Positions 6,110 through 13,847 of a stretch of DNA of 37,856 bases are shown here, piece after piece. How positions within the stretch are numbered: the first letter of the stretch is position 1; each line of letters opens with the position of its first letter. The notes under the pieces are model-generated. The model was given only the letters and a program-made list of their open reading frames with translations. It was not told the DNA's origin and made no database searches. The position numbers were made by a program, and so were the translations under genes. This DNA is from Candidatus Saccharimonadota bacterium (GTDB lineage: Bacteria > Patescibacteriota > Saccharimonadia > Saccharimonadales > Saccharimonadaceae): contig JAFWHT010000029.1 of NCBI GenBank assembly GCA_017511965.1, forward strand, positions 1 through 37,856. The letters are read 5' to 3'.

Positions 6110-7831
6110 TTATTGTCTGGATTGATTAATGATATAGTCTTTAACAGATTGCACGCAAATTAATTTTTTGTCTTTTTTTAATGCGTCCATTGCTTGGCCT
6201 ATGGTCTCTCCGTTGAATTCAATCCAAGTTTGGCCGCCGTCAAGGCTTTGACGCGAACCAAGCAAAGAATCCAAATTGCGATTTTTGTATCTATTGAAAT
6301 ACTTGATCATGTCGTAAATCTTTTTTGTGTTTTCCCGTTTTTGTTGTGCTTGCTCTGGAGAGCTAATGCCGAATTTAGCGTACATTTTCTTAAAATCTTC
6401 TGCCCCCTTTATTGCGCTAGAAACATCGTATTGTGAGGCTCCGAATATTCGTAAATTATTCTCGATATTGTTGGAGTTCATTACTATGCCCTCGATAGTT
6501 CTATCGGAAAATACCTTCTTTTCGTCTGGGTCGTTTATGATTTTAGTGAGGATATCGGTGACTGTCAATCTCGGGTGTTTATCCCAAAATTCATTTATAT
6601 CAAGCGAGCCATCTATACATTTATTACAATCTTTTAAGATGGTCGCTACTCGCATTTTATTACCGGTCAAGAGCAAATCGCTGATAATTTCATCGATATT
6701 TGGGCATTTTTTGCGAGCCATGGCGATTTTTTCTCGAACATCTTCTACGTCCATGTTCTTTTCGGAGGCATATTTACTTTGGTCCTTGATACCACTTTTA
6801 GCAAAATCAATCGCGAAATCAACATCTGGATCTATTTCGCCATTTTTCATATAACCATTTTCGTCTACGTCGTATCTATTAAACTTGGCATTGTATTCGC
6901 GAGTGTAGCCATCCTTATCTAATCCTTCTCTGTCGTATCCTTCTTTGTCGTACCCCTCCTTGTCGTAACCTTCGCGGTCGTAGCCGTGTCTATTAAATCC
7001 CTGGTAATCATAGCCGTTGTGATATCTAGTATGAGCGTTGCCTTTATTGGGAGGATGATAAAAACCTTCTCTATCAAATCTGTTTTTGTCAAGACCATAC
7101 ATATTATAGCCATCTGGACCATATTTTGTTCTGGTTTCTCTATGTATCAAATCTTTTTTGTGAAATCCGCCTCGGTCGTACCCATCCTTATCCCAGCCTT
7201 TGCGATCGTAGCCATCCCTATCATATCCATCTTTGTTATACCCAAGATGGTCGAAGCCGTCTGGGCCATATTGATCGCCAGTGTCTCTATGTATTGTTTG
7301 GGCTCTATTCCAGCCGCCTGGATTAAATTCTGTCCTAGTTGTCTTATGAATGCCTTCATCGTTGAATCCGTCGCGGAAAAATCCGTCCTTGTCATAGCCT
7401 TTTCGATCATAACCATTTTCATCAAACCCATCGCGATTGTAGCCTTTATGGCCATACCAAAAACTATTTCCATCATACTCTGTGCCAGTTTCTTTGTGCA
7501 TTCCACTTTTGTCAAAGCCTTTTCTGTCATAGCCGGCCTCGTTATATCCTTCTCTGTCGTAGCCATCTCTATCGCGGTCGTCGCTGCCAAATCCTTCACG
7601 GTCAAAGCCTTCTCGATCTACGCCGGTTTCGTCAAAACCGTCGGCGCCATACCCATCATCATCATAGCGCGTCCCATTTTTATGGAATCCTTTACTGTTA
7701 AATCCGGCTTCATTATATTCTGATTCGGAATTATTCTCTTGCATACTATCTGCTAAATCGGCGAGCGCTTGAACGCCCGGATCGAGTTCGTTTTCCGATT
7801 TTTCTGTTGATGGTATTTCATCTTTATACAT
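6110..7831 (-). CDS. Long G-[YF]-[DN] repeat protein, 573 residues
   Basis: Residues about 40-330 are built from tens of five-residue units of the form G-[YF]-[DN]-[RKE]-[DEK], such as GYDREGYDKEGYD. About four times the run is broken by a module like IHRETRTKYGPDG, giving a second-order repeat. Residues 340-573 are a normal globular helical region with no repeats. There is no signal peptide or membrane segment. Asp/Lys/Tyr-rich short repeats may form an extended or calcium-binding structure, but this is a guess. Start: GAGGT abuts the ATG at 7837 but is six bases before the ATG at 7831, so 7831 is preferred. No family recognised. Confidence 0.78.
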   Translation of the reverse strand: MYKDEIPSTEKSENELDPGVQALADLADSMQENNSESEYNEAGFNSKGFHKNGTRYDDDGYGADGFDETGVDREGFDREGFGSDDRDRDGYDREGYNEAGYDRKGFDKSGMHKETGTEYDGNSFWYGHKGYNRDGFDENGYDRKGYDKDGFFRDGFNDEGIHKTTRTEFNPGGWNRAQTIHRDTGDQYGPDGFDHLGYNKDGYDRDGYDRKGWDKDGYDRGGFHKKDLIHRETRTKYGPDGYNMYGLDKNRFDREGFYHPPNKGNAHTRYHNGYDYQGFNRHGYDREGYDKEGYDKEGYDREGLDKDGYTREYNAKFNRYDVDENGYMKNGEIDPDVDFAIDFAKSGIKDQSKYASEKNMDVEDVREKIAMARKKCPNIDEIISDLLLTGNKMRVATILKDCNKCIDGSLDINEFWDKHPRLTVTDILTKIINDPDEKKVFSDRTIEGIVMNSNNIENNLRIFGASQYDVSSAIKGAEDFKKMYAKFGISSPEQAQQKRENTKKIYDMIKYFNRYKNRNLDSLLGSRQSLDGGQTWIEFNGETIGQAMDALKKDKKLICVQSVKDYIINQSRQ

Positions 7832-7866
7832 ATACATACCTCGATTATAAATAACTGTTAATAATA

Positions 7867-7875
7867 ATTATATCA
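7867..7875 (-). promoter_or_regulatory. Extended -10 promoter of the repeat-protein gene
   Basis: Minus-strand TGATATAAT (7875-7867). No good -35 is present, so the TGn extension is probably needed. Confidence 0.6.
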
Positions 7876-7950
7876 CATATTCTTATGCTTAAAATACCTG
7901 AAATTGTAAGGGGTAAATTTGACAATGGAGTAAAAAATACATAAAAAGTA

Positions 7951-7979
7951 TTGACAAAAATATAAAAGTGTGCTATAAT
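7951..7979 (+). promoter_or_regulatory. Promoter of the 186-residue gene
   Basis: TTGACA (7951-7956), 17-base spacer, TATAAT (7974-7979) preceded by TGC: near-consensus. Confidence 0.9.
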
Positions 7980-8030
7980 TATGTGGCTAACGTTATGTTT
8001 GTACATTCACATTCATAGGAGGACAACGAT

Positions 8031-8591
8031 ATGGGTTTAGATATGCTTAATGTAGATGATGTGTTTAGTTCTTATGTAGACAGGCATGGGTTTCCGAACA
8101 TTGTAACGGCGACAGAATGTAGCGCTCACTGTGAATATCATGGTGGCCACAATGGCTACAATGGTGAATTCGGCAAGAGTATTATTGTCGGATCGGATTG
8201 GAAAAGAAAGGGGGTGTTAAGAAGATATTTGCTTCGCGAGGGCGAAACATACGCACCGTACAATTTTGCTAGACGACGTGTTGTCCCTGTAAGTGTTGGT
8301 GATTTTGTTGTCAATATCAGATGGTACCCTTATGACGATAGGAAGGATGGCTCTACTAAAGTGTTTATTGCGAGGATTTGCAAGATTGGCGACTATAATT
8401 ATGATACGGATTGGTGTCAGATCAAAAAGTTTTATTTTGACCATTTGGTCCGCGGTAAAAATGCAGTTAAGTTTCTTACTGATGCGGGGCTATCCGAAGA
8501 CCAGGTTTTAGTAATCGGTAAGGCCATGTGGACTCTTCCGTATCTTACGAGAAAGGAGCTGGAAGAATACGAACGACAATACTTTGACTAG
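8031..8591 (+). CDS. Hypothetical protein, 186 residues
   Basis: No family recognised. The N-terminal third has a Cys/His-rich stretch (ATECSAHCEYHGGHNGYNG, near residue 27) that might bind a metal. The middle is beta-rich and basic (VGDFVVNIRWYPYDDRKDG) and the C-terminus is helical and acidic. No signal peptide. It is a stand-alone unit: consensus promoter, AGGAGG ribosome binding site, then the GAAAGGAGGGTAARG motif and a terminator after the stop. These surroundings match those of the 5347-6042 gene, suggesting shared regulation or origin. Confidence 0.68.
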   Translation: MGLDMLNVDDVFSSYVDRHGFPNIVTATECSAHCEYHGGHNGYNGEFGKSIIVGSDWKRKGVLRRYLLREGETYAPYNFARRRVVPVSVGDFVVNIRWYPYDDRKDGSTKVFIARICKIGDYNYDTDWCQIKKFYFDHLVRGKNAVKFLTDAGLSEDQVLVIGKAMWTLPYLTRKELEEYERQYFD

Positions 8592-8602
8592 CGCTAGCCT
8601 AT

Positions 8603-8617
8603 GAAAGGAGGGTAAGG
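8603..8617 (+). repeat. GAAAGGAGGGTAARG post-stop motif, copy 2
   Basis: Same 15-base motif as at 6042-6056 and 9997-10011, here 11 bases after the stop codon and overlapping the terminator stem. Confidence 0.75.
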
Positions 8618-8639
8618 GAGCCACAAGAGCTCCCTTTTT
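8616..8639 (+). terminator. Terminator of the 186-residue gene
   Basis: Stem GGGAGC/GCTCCC (8616-8621 with 8629-8634), then TTTTT. Confidence 0.82.
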
Positions 8640-8644
8640 ATATA

Positions 8645-8673
8645 TTGACAAAATTATTAAAGTATGATATAAT
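8645..8673 (+). promoter_or_regulatory. Promoter of the sigma4/alpha-CTD fusion gene
   Basis: TTGACA (8645-8650), 17-base spacer, TATAAT (8668-8673) with TGA before the -10. It begins only six bases after the previous terminator's T-run. Confidence 0.88.
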
Positions 8674-8759
8674 TAATAGGTTGAAGGTGATTATACCTAA
8701 GACTTAGCATATAGAGTGGGAATGTGAGCACATTAAAAGTTTAAGAGAGGAGAATTGTT

Positions 8760-9569
8760 ATGGTAAAGGAAGCGAGAATTTTGAAGTCTTTGGATGCGTT
8801 GAATCTTTCAAACAGAACTAAGAACTATCTTGAAAAGCATTTTGCAACTATTGACGAGATTGTCAGGGAGGGCAGGATTGACGCTTTTGAGCAGTATCTT
8901 GGCGTTCAGCTGAAGGATAAGACACCGAAGTGGAAAACGGAGTTGATTGCTGCGCTTCGGGATGCTAGTTTTATTCGTCCTACGGTGGATTTTGCGATGA
9001 CGTTTCAGATTAATAAACTGTACTGTGTCGTTCACAAGGAATGGGAGGGCCACTTTACTAGCAATATTAGACAGCTTTCAAATGAGCAGTATGAGAAGTT
9101 TCAGACTTTACCTGAGATTTTGATAGTGATTGTAAAAAGAACATTGCGGGAGTGTCTCACCGGAAGAGAGTATGACGTAATATGCTATCGGTTCGGTTTA
9201 TGCGGAGATGGTATTTCTAGGGATCTTGAATCTGCTGGCAAGCATTTTAATGTTACAAGAGAGCGAATTCGTCAGATTGAAGCAAAGGCGTTAAGGAAGT
9301 TGAAGCATTTTAAAACGAAGCTTCCTGTAATTTACAAGATGCCGAGTAATGCAAAAGAGGATGATTCTGGTATCGAGAAGTTGGATTTTAGCGTTCGTAC
9401 GTATAATTGTTTAAAGCGTGCCAGGATTAATACCGTCGACGATGTTGTTAATTTACCAAAGAAGGATTGGCTGAGGGTCAGAAATTTTGGCCGGAAGAAC
9501 TTGAAGGAGGTGGTAGAAAAGATGCATTCGGCCGGATATGAGGATTTTTATATCGATATCCCCGAATAA
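8760..9569 (+). CDS. Sigma-70 region 4 protein flanked by RNAP alpha-CTD-like domains
   Basis: The 269-residue protein has three DNA-binding modules. Residues 5-50 ([17 protein letters not shown]) resemble the helix-hairpin-helix alpha-CTD fold. Residues about 125-185 are a sigma-70 region 4 helix-turn-helix: [18 protein letters not shown], then [20 protein letters not shown], matching the VSRERVRQIE...ALRKLR signature. Residues about 203-262 ([19 protein letters not shown], then [15 protein letters not shown]) match the C-terminal domain of RNA polymerase alpha, which binds UP elements and activators. Sigma region 2 is absent, so it cannot open promoters alone. It probably acts as a regulator at -35/UP-element DNA. 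Strong own promoter and GAGAGGAG ribosome binding site. Confidence 0.85.
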   Translation: MVKEARILKSLDALNLSNRTKNYLEKHFATIDEIVREGRIDAFEQYLGVQLKDKTPKWKTELIAALRDASFIRPTVDFAMTFQINKLYCVVHKEWEGHFTSNIRQLSNEQYEKFQTLPEILIVIVKRTLRECLTGREYDVICYRFGLCGDGISRDLESAGKHFNVTRERIRQIEAKALRKLKHFKTKLPVIYKMPSNAKEDDSGIEKLDFSVRTYNCLKRARINTVDDVVNLPKKDWLRVRNFGRKNLKEVVEKMHSAGYEDFYIDIPE

Positions 9570-9594
9570 GCAGTTCCTTTCTTAAACAAAAAGT

Positions 9595-9618
9595 CCCCGG
9601 CAGCAGTCGGGGCTTTTT
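9595..9618 (+). terminator. Terminator of the sigma4/alpha-CTD gene
   Basis: Stem CCCCG/CGGGG (9595-9599 with 9608-9612), then a T-run at 9614-9618. Confidence 0.8.
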
Positions 9619-9641
9619 GCTTGATAGAAACGTAAGAAGTA

Positions 9642-9670
9642 TTGACAAAATTGTTGAAGTGTGCTATAAT
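9642..9670 (+). promoter_or_regulatory. Promoter now driving a truncated gene copy
   Basis: TTGACA (9642-9647), 17-base spacer, TATAAT (9665-9670) with TGC extension. Homology to the middle of the 5347 gene begins only six bases later, so this promoter has lost its original leader and start codon. Confidence 0.82.
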
Positions 9671-9676
9671 GTATAA

Positions 9677-9997
9677 GTTGAAGATGATTTTGAAAGTGAA
9701 TCTTATTCCGATAAGGGGAGTATACCGTTTGGTTGGGCTCATCCTAGTATTACTAGGGTTTACAAGAAGGAGGTAAATGAACCTGAGGATTACGATTTTT
9801 GTCTAAAGTTTAAATGTTTGTTAAAACATAGTATTAGTTGCCGTATAGTAGGTAAAAGTCTCGGCGGAGGTTATAGTTATTATGATATTGATGAAGAATT
9901 TGATGTTAAAAAATGCGTTGGTTGTGACTTTTATGATATATGTAACTGTGAACCGATGGTTGGTACTACATATTACTACATTAAGGCAATACGTTAG
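9677..9997 (+). pseudogene. 5'-truncated duplicate of the Cys-rich 231-residue gene
   Basis: This frame encodes 106 codons aligning to the last 106 codons of the 5347-6042 gene, without stop or frameshift. It keeps CVGC, the YYYIKA end and most other Cys residues. The first ~124 codons and the ribosome binding site are missing; the homology starts right after a promoter -10. There is no in-frame ATG near the start, so it is probably not translated, although the intact frame shows the deletion is recent or the fragment is under constraint. The post-stop motif and terminator of the parent were copied along with it. Confidence 0.85.
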
Positions 9998-10011
9998 AAA
10001 GGAGGGTAAGG
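9997..10011 (+). repeat. GAAAGGAGGGTAARG post-stop motif, copy 3
   Basis: Third copy of the 15-base motif, overlapping the stop codon of the truncated duplicate by one base. Confidence 0.75.
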
Positions 10012-10037
10012 CTCGGTTGGAATATGCCGAGCTTTTT
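10011..10037 (+). terminator. Terminator after the truncated duplicate
   Basis: Stem GCTCGG/CCGAGC (10011-10016 with 10027-10032), then TTTTT. It is a diverged version of the terminator at 6054-6082. Confidence 0.78.
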
Positions 10038-10039
10038 AT

Positions 10040-10081
10040 AGCATAAGAGGTATTGACTTTTTGACGAAAGTGTGCTATAAT
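10040..10081 (+). repeat. 42-bp perfect direct repeat, copy 2
   Basis: Identical to 5240-5281, including bases that at copy 1 are the end of prfB. Here they have no coding role, so this copy is a transplanted prfB-end plus promoter segment now driving the 10133 gene. Confidence 0.92.
10053..10081 (+). promoter_or_regulatory. Promoter of the membrane-anchored coiled-coil gene
   Basis: TTGACT (10053-10058), 17-base spacer, TATAAT (10076-10081) with TGC extension; part of the 42-bp repeat. Confidence 0.88.
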
Positions 10082-10132
10082 TAAGGTATAGTTTAGGGTT
10101 TCTTAAATCAGCACATTAAGAGGAGGACAGAG

Positions 10133-10555
10133 ATGGAAGAAGAATATGGATATGGGTACTATGAACGGCAGGACAGGAACGAGGACAATGAGAACGGATA
10201 CAGGACTGTATCTGTAATAGCGCTACTCTTGATGGTTTTTACCATCTTGGCTGGATTAGCTATTACGACTCGAGCTTTTAAAGAGCTGAGTCGAGCCGAG
10301 GTGGCACTCGAGCAATCATTAAGAGAGATCGAAAGAAAAAACGCCAAGCTCGCAGAATACGAGGCGGCGTTTGAAGGGGTGCCGAGTGCGCTAAATGCGC
10401 TTTTGGAACGCGACCGTTCTTACCGCGAGGTGTTTGCACTCTTGCAACAAGAACGTGAGTACTATAAGGCACGTACCCCGAAAGAGGAGCGTTGGGTCGG
10501 CGATGAGCCGATGGATAAACTTATTGATGAAATTTTGAACTTAAAACAACCCTAA
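10133..10555 (+). CDS. Single-pass membrane protein with coiled coil, 140 residues
   Basis: Residues 1-24 are polar and acidic with several Tyr. Residues about 24-48 (VSVIALLLMVFTILAGLAIT) form one membrane span. Residues 50-140 are charged and helical with heptad-like spacing (LSRAEVALEQSLREIERKN), as in a coiled coil. Topology by charge is uncertain. AGGAGG precedes the ATG, and its own promoter and terminator flank it. The architecture recalls small division or septum-associated coiled-coil proteins (FtsL/DivIC-like), but the sequence gives no firm support for that. Confidence 0.7.
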   Translation: MEEEYGYGYYERQDRNEDNENGYRTVSVIALLLMVFTILAGLAITTRAFKELSRAEVALEQSLREIERKNAKLAEYEAAFEGVPSALNALLERDRSYREVFALLQQEREYYKARTPKEERWVGDEPMDKLIDEILNLKQP

Positions 10556-10560
10556 ACTTT

Positions 10561-10586
10561 AAGCCCGGTAATTTGCCGGGCTTTTT
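10561..10586 (+). terminator. Terminator before the ribosomal operon
   Basis: Eight-base stem AAGCCCGG/CCGGGCTT (10561-10568 with 10576-10583), then T-run. It isolates the accessory island from the L3 operon. Confidence 0.88.
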
Positions 10587-10600
10587 CATAAAAAAACCTC

Positions 10601-10629
10601 TTTACAACCCCTAAAATCTGTGATAAAAT
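10601..10629 (+). promoter_or_regulatory. Promoter of the L3-S8 ribosomal operon
   Basis: TTTACA (10601-10606), 17-base spacer, TAAAAT (10624-10629) preceded by TGA. Expected start near 10636. Confidence 0.75.
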
Positions 10630-10635
10630 AAAGAA

Positions 10636-10735
10636 GTTATCTAGACATAAGGAGAGGTCCGGAAGTTTTTTACCGAAGGAAACCGACTAAAAGTCTAGGA
10701 TTTTATATGTTTAAACATTTAAAGGAAAGGACAAA
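10636..10735 (+). promoter_or_regulatory. Structured 5' leader of the L3 operon
   Basis: About 100 bases between the expected transcript start and the L3 ATG. CTAGAC (10641-10646) can pair with GTCTAG (10693-10698), with an extra wobble pair outside, enclosing about 46 bases that contain smaller GGT/ACC and CGG/CCG pairings. By analogy with autogenous leaders of S10-type operons this may bind one of the encoded ribosomal proteins. The role is inferred. Confidence 0.45.
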
Positions 10736-11356
10736 ATGCAAGTCATTCTCGGCACCAAAGTTGGTATGACCCAAATCATCGGCGATGACGGGGTTGTTAC
10801 GCCTGTAACAATTCTACAAGCCGGACCGGCAACAGTGACTCAGATTAAAACCGTCGAAAAAGATGGTTATAACGCTGTTCAGATCGGGTATGGTTCGGGT
10901 AAGAATCTGAGCAAGTCGGTGATGGGCCACGTAAAGAAGGCCGACGCAAATATAAATCCTAAAATCCTCAAGGAATTTCGCCTAGAAGCGATTCCAGAGG
11001 AATTAAAAGTTGGCGATAAGATTACCGTCGAGAGCTTTAAGCTCGGCGATAAAGTTGCAGTAACTGGAACGAGCAAAGGCAAAGGTTTTGCTGGTACGGT
11101 TAAGCGCCATAACTTTAACGAATCGCGAAACACCCATGGTTTTAAAGGAAACATCCGACGGGTTGGTTCGATTGGTTCGATGTATCCACAAAAAGTTTTT
11201 AAGGGTAAGAAGATGCCAGGCCGAATGGGCCATGACAAAGTTACGGTTAAGAATTTGGTAGTTGCTTATATTGATGTAGAAAATAATTTAATCGGCTTAA
11301 AGGGCGCAGTGCCTGGTCCTCGTAAGGGAATTGTAACCGTAGAGGGAAAGGAGTAA
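10736..11356 (+). CDS. rplC: 50S ribosomal protein L3 (uL3)
   Basis: The 206-residue protein starts MQVILGTKVGMTQI, the usual L3 N-terminus. GTSKGKGFAGTVKRHNF (about 120-136) and HGFKGNIRRVGSIG form the conserved loop that reaches toward the peptidyl-transferase centre. L3 is an early-assembly 23S rRNA binder. It is the first gene of the operon; S10, which normally precedes it, is not here. One base separates it from L4. Confidence 0.97.
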   Translation: MQVILGTKVGMTQIIGDDGVVTPVTILQAGPATVTQIKTVEKDGYNAVQIGYGSGKNLSKSVMGHVKKADANINPKILKEFRLEAIPEELKVGDKITVESFKLGDKVAVTGTSKGKGFAGTVKRHNFNESRNTHGFKGNIRRVGSIGSMYPQKVFKGKKMPGRMGHDKVTVKNLVVAYIDVENNLIGLKGAVPGPRKGIVTVEGKE

Positions 11357-11357
11357 T

Positions 11358-11957
11358 ATGGCGACGTTAGATAAAGATATTTTCGGATTAACCGTAGAAA
11401 ATCATGAACTCGTTAAGCTAGCTTACGATGCGTATCTTGCAAATTCTAGAAGTTCGCACGCGAAAACTTTGAAGCGAGGCGAGGTTCGTGGTGGTGGTAA
11501 GAAACCTTGGAAGCAAAAAGGAACTGGCCGGGCGCGATTTGGCTCGACAAGAAACCCAATTTGGCGACATGGTGGTGTAGCATTTGGGCGAACTGGAAAC
11601 GAAAACTTTACAAAGAAACTTGCTAAATCTTCGAAATTACTTGCAATTCGACAAGCGCTTTCGATGAAGAATGCAGATAAGGCAGTCTTTGTTTTGGATG
11701 CTAACTCTAAGTTCGACGGCAAAACAAAGTCGGCAGTCAAAGTTCTTGAAAGTATGAAACTTGAAGGTAAGAATGTGCTTTTAGTTGTTGCAGAAAAAAC
11801 GCCAGAAATTATGCGTTCGACAAATAATCTTTCGAATGTAAAATTGGTGCGCGCTACATATCTAAATGTGTTTGATATTATGAATGCGGATGCGATTGTT
11901 TTCTCGGAAGAAGCTTTGAAGCAAGCGAAGAATTGGCTAATCGGAGAGGAGAAATAA
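11358..11957 (+). CDS. rplD: 50S ribosomal protein L4 (uL4)
   Basis: The 199-residue protein has the conserved tunnel-lining loop GGGKKPWKQKGTGRARFGS (about 48-66), followed by RNPIWRHGGVAFGR. L4 lines the exit tunnel and in other bacteria represses its own operon. Residues 100-199 form the globular Rossmann-like domain. It is tightly spaced between L3 and L23. Confidence 0.97.
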   Translation: MATLDKDIFGLTVENHELVKLAYDAYLANSRSSHAKTLKRGEVRGGGKKPWKQKGTGRARFGSTRNPIWRHGGVAFGRTGNENFTKKLAKSSKLLAIRQALSMKNADKAVFVLDANSKFDGKTKSAVKVLESMKLEGKNVLLVVAEKTPEIMRSTNNLSNVKLVRATYLNVFDIMNADAIVFSEEALKQAKNWLIGEEK

Positions 11958-11958
11958 A

Positions 11959-12321
11959 ATGGCGGACACGGAAATCAAGTTAAACATTTTAGAGCCACGA
12001 GCGACAGAGAAGACTTACCGTGAGCAAACCAAGCGAGTTTATGTTTTCCCAGTTAAAAAATCAATGAGCAAGCAAGAAATTGCTAAGATGGTTGAGACCG
12101 AATTTAAAGTTACGGTTACGGAAGTCAAAACTTTAATTCGCAAAGGCAAGAAAACTCGATTCAGCAAAGGTAAGCATGCTTATCCTGGCACAACTTTCCG
12201 CCAAGATAAGAAATTTGCATACGTAAAATTAAAGGAAGGCGACTCGATTAAAGTTTTCGAGGAACAAGAAGAAGCTAATGCGAAAAAGCCAGCAAAGTCA
12301 GCTAAGAAGGGAGACAAGTAA
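11959..12321 (+). CDS. rplW: 50S ribosomal protein L23 (uL23)
   Basis: The 120-residue protein has the L23 core EPRATEKTYRE near the start and VFPVKKSMSKQEIAKMVETE. L23 sits at the tunnel exit and docks trigger factor and SRP. The C-terminus has a Lys/Ala-rich tail (about 103-120), longer than usual. Its stop overlaps the L2 start as TAATG. Confidence 0.95.
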   Translation: MADTEIKLNILEPRATEKTYREQTKRVYVFPVKKSMSKQEIAKMVETEFKVTVTEVKTLIRKGKKTRFSKGKHAYPGTTFRQDKKFAYVKLKEGDSIKVFEEQEEANAKKPAKSAKKGDK

Positions 12322-13157
12322 TGGCTATTAAGCAATATCGCCCAATTACTCCGGCGCAGCGTCAAAAGACGACTCAGGATTTTGATCAAATTACGACCAA
12401 AAAACCAATGAAGTCGTTGACGCGGGCGAAAAAACAACAGGCCGGTAAAAACAACCAAGGTCGAATTACGGTTCGACATCGTGGTGGCGGTGTTAAGAGA
12501 CACTATCGAATTATGACTTATAAACTTCCGGCAGATTTGACTTTGACGGTTGAGGAAATCGAATACGATCCAAACCGTAGCGCGCGAATTGCACGAGTCA
12601 AAGACCAAAACGGTATATATTATTATGTACTTGCGGATACAAAGATGACTAAGGGTTCGACTTTTAAGACTGGAAAGGAAGTTGAGGTTGAAGATTCGGC
12701 ACGGATGCCACTTGAAAATATCCCAGTCGGTACTTTTGTTTATGCGATTGAATTAACTCCTGGTAAGGGAGCGCAGATGGTACGTGCGGCGGGGGCCTCG
12801 GCGCAACTAATGGCAAAAGAAGATGGTTATGCAACTCTTAAAATGCCATCGGGTGAAGTTAGAAAAGTTTTGAGTGCCTGTGAGGCTTCGATTGGGACAG
12901 TTTCGAACGTTCAGCATCAGAATATCAAAATTGGTGCGGCAGGACGCCGACGCCGAAAAGGTATTCGCCCGACAGTTAGAGGTGTTGTAATGAACGCGAC
13001 AGATCACCCACACGGTGGTGGTGATGGCGGTCGTCACGGTAGTGGTAAGGCACCGAGAACACCTTGGGGTCAGTTGACGCTTGGGTTTAGGACTCGTCGA
13101 AATAAGAAAACTAATAAAATGATCGTGCGCAGTCGCCACGAAGGAAAGAGGAAATAA
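12321..13157 (+). CDS. rplB: 50S ribosomal protein L2 (uL2)
   Basis: The 278-residue protein has [19 protein letters not shown] (about 50-70) and the highly conserved C-terminal segment [20 protein letters not shown] (about 230-250), which contacts the peptidyl-transferase region. Full length for the family. The stop overlaps the S19 ATG as TAATG. Confidence 0.97.
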   Translation: MAIKQYRPITPAQRQKTTQDFDQITTKKPMKSLTRAKKQQAGKNNQGRITVRHRGGGVKRHYRIMTYKLPADLTLTVEEIEYDPNRSARIARVKDQNGIYYYVLADTKMTKGSTFKTGKEVEVEDSARMPLENIPVGTFVYAIELTPGKGAQMVRAAGASAQLMAKEDGYATLKMPSGEVRKVLSACEASIGTVSNVQHQNIKIGAAGRRRRKGIRPTVRGVVMNATDHPHGGGDGGRHGSGKAPRTPWGQLTLGFRTRRNKKTNKMIVRSRHEGKRK

Positions 13158-13450
13158 TGAGTAGGAGCTTAAAGAAAGGTCCGTTTGTGGACTTTAAACT
13201 CGCAAAAAAGATTGCCGCACTTTCCAGCGAAGACCGCACCGTAATTAAGACTTGGGCTAGGGAATCGACGATTTCGCCAGAAATGGTTGGTCGAACGATT
13301 GCTGTTCATAACGGTAAAGTTCATGTCCCGGTTTATATTTCGGAAAATATGGTTGGTCATAAGCTTGGTGAATTTGCGCCAACTCGTAAGTTTCGCCGAC
13401 ATGGCGGTAAAAAAGCAGCAGAAGCTGCAGCTGCGAAAGGAAAGGGGTAA
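13157..13450 (+). CDS. rpsS: 30S ribosomal protein S19 (uS19)
   Basis: The 97-residue protein starts [18 protein letters not shown], diagnostic for S19. [20 protein letters not shown] and [13 protein letters not shown] are the conserved central and C-terminal motifs. S19 forms a complex with S13 in the 30S head. It has an Ala/Lys-rich tail. Confidence 0.97.
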   Translation: MSRSLKKGPFVDFKLAKKIAALSSEDRTVIKTWARESTISPEMVGRTIAVHNGKVHVPVYISENMVGHKLGEFAPTRKFRRHGGKKAAEAAAAKGKG

Positions 13451-13453
13451 AAA

Positions 13454-13846
13454 ATGGCAGAAACTCATTTTGCACATGCATACGAAAAAGGAATCGATTC
13501 GCAACCACGCAAAACTAGCATTGTTGCGTCGCTCGTGCGTGATCGTTACGTAGCAGATGCGGTAGTGATTTTAGAACATACCCCAAGGCGTGCAGCACGT
13601 GCAGTGCGAAAAGCGATTGAATCGGCGAATGCGAATTTGTTAAATAATTCGAAAGTTAGTATCGATCCAAAAACTGTAAGAATCAATCGAATTTCGGTAA
13701 CGAGCGGAACTAGAATGCGCCGATACAAACCGGCATCGCGTGGACGAGCGTTACCTTATGAGAAGATTAGTAGTAATATATTCGTCGAAGTAGCTGGCGA
13801 AGAAAAAGTTAAAAAAACCGCCTCTGGCGAGAAGGAGAAAAAGTAA
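13454..13846 (+). CDS. rplV: 50S ribosomal protein L22 (uL22)
   Basis: The 130-residue protein has the L22 core with the helix RRAARAVRKAIESANANL (about 50-68) and the beta-hairpin tip region SGTRMRRYKPASRGRALPYE that reaches into the exit tunnel. A Lys/Glu-rich tail ends the protein. One base separates it from S3. Confidence 0.96.
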   Translation: MAETHFAHAYEKGIDSQPRKTSIVASLVRDRYVADAVVILEHTPRRAARAVRKAIESANANLLNNSKVSIDPKTVRINRISVTSGTRMRRYKPASRGRALPYEKISSNIFVEVAGEEKVKKTASGEKEKK

Positions 13847-13847
13847 T

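Noticed and set aside
6900-7640. Short repeated DNA units that could suggest a CRISPR array or satellite
   Set aside because: The periodicity is 15 bases and in frame with the protein repeats; there are no unique spacers of constant length and no cas genes.
6986-7723. Long hydrophobic ORF on the plus strand, seemingly a membrane protein
   Set aside because: It is the antisense of the G-Y-D repeat codons; the repeat structure keeps the opposite frame open. No promoter or ribosome binding site fits.
8588-8597. Palindrome CTAGCGCTAG, also at 35214-35223, next to stop codons
   Set aside because: Only two copies, ten bases long, in unrelated contexts; chance is enough to explain it.
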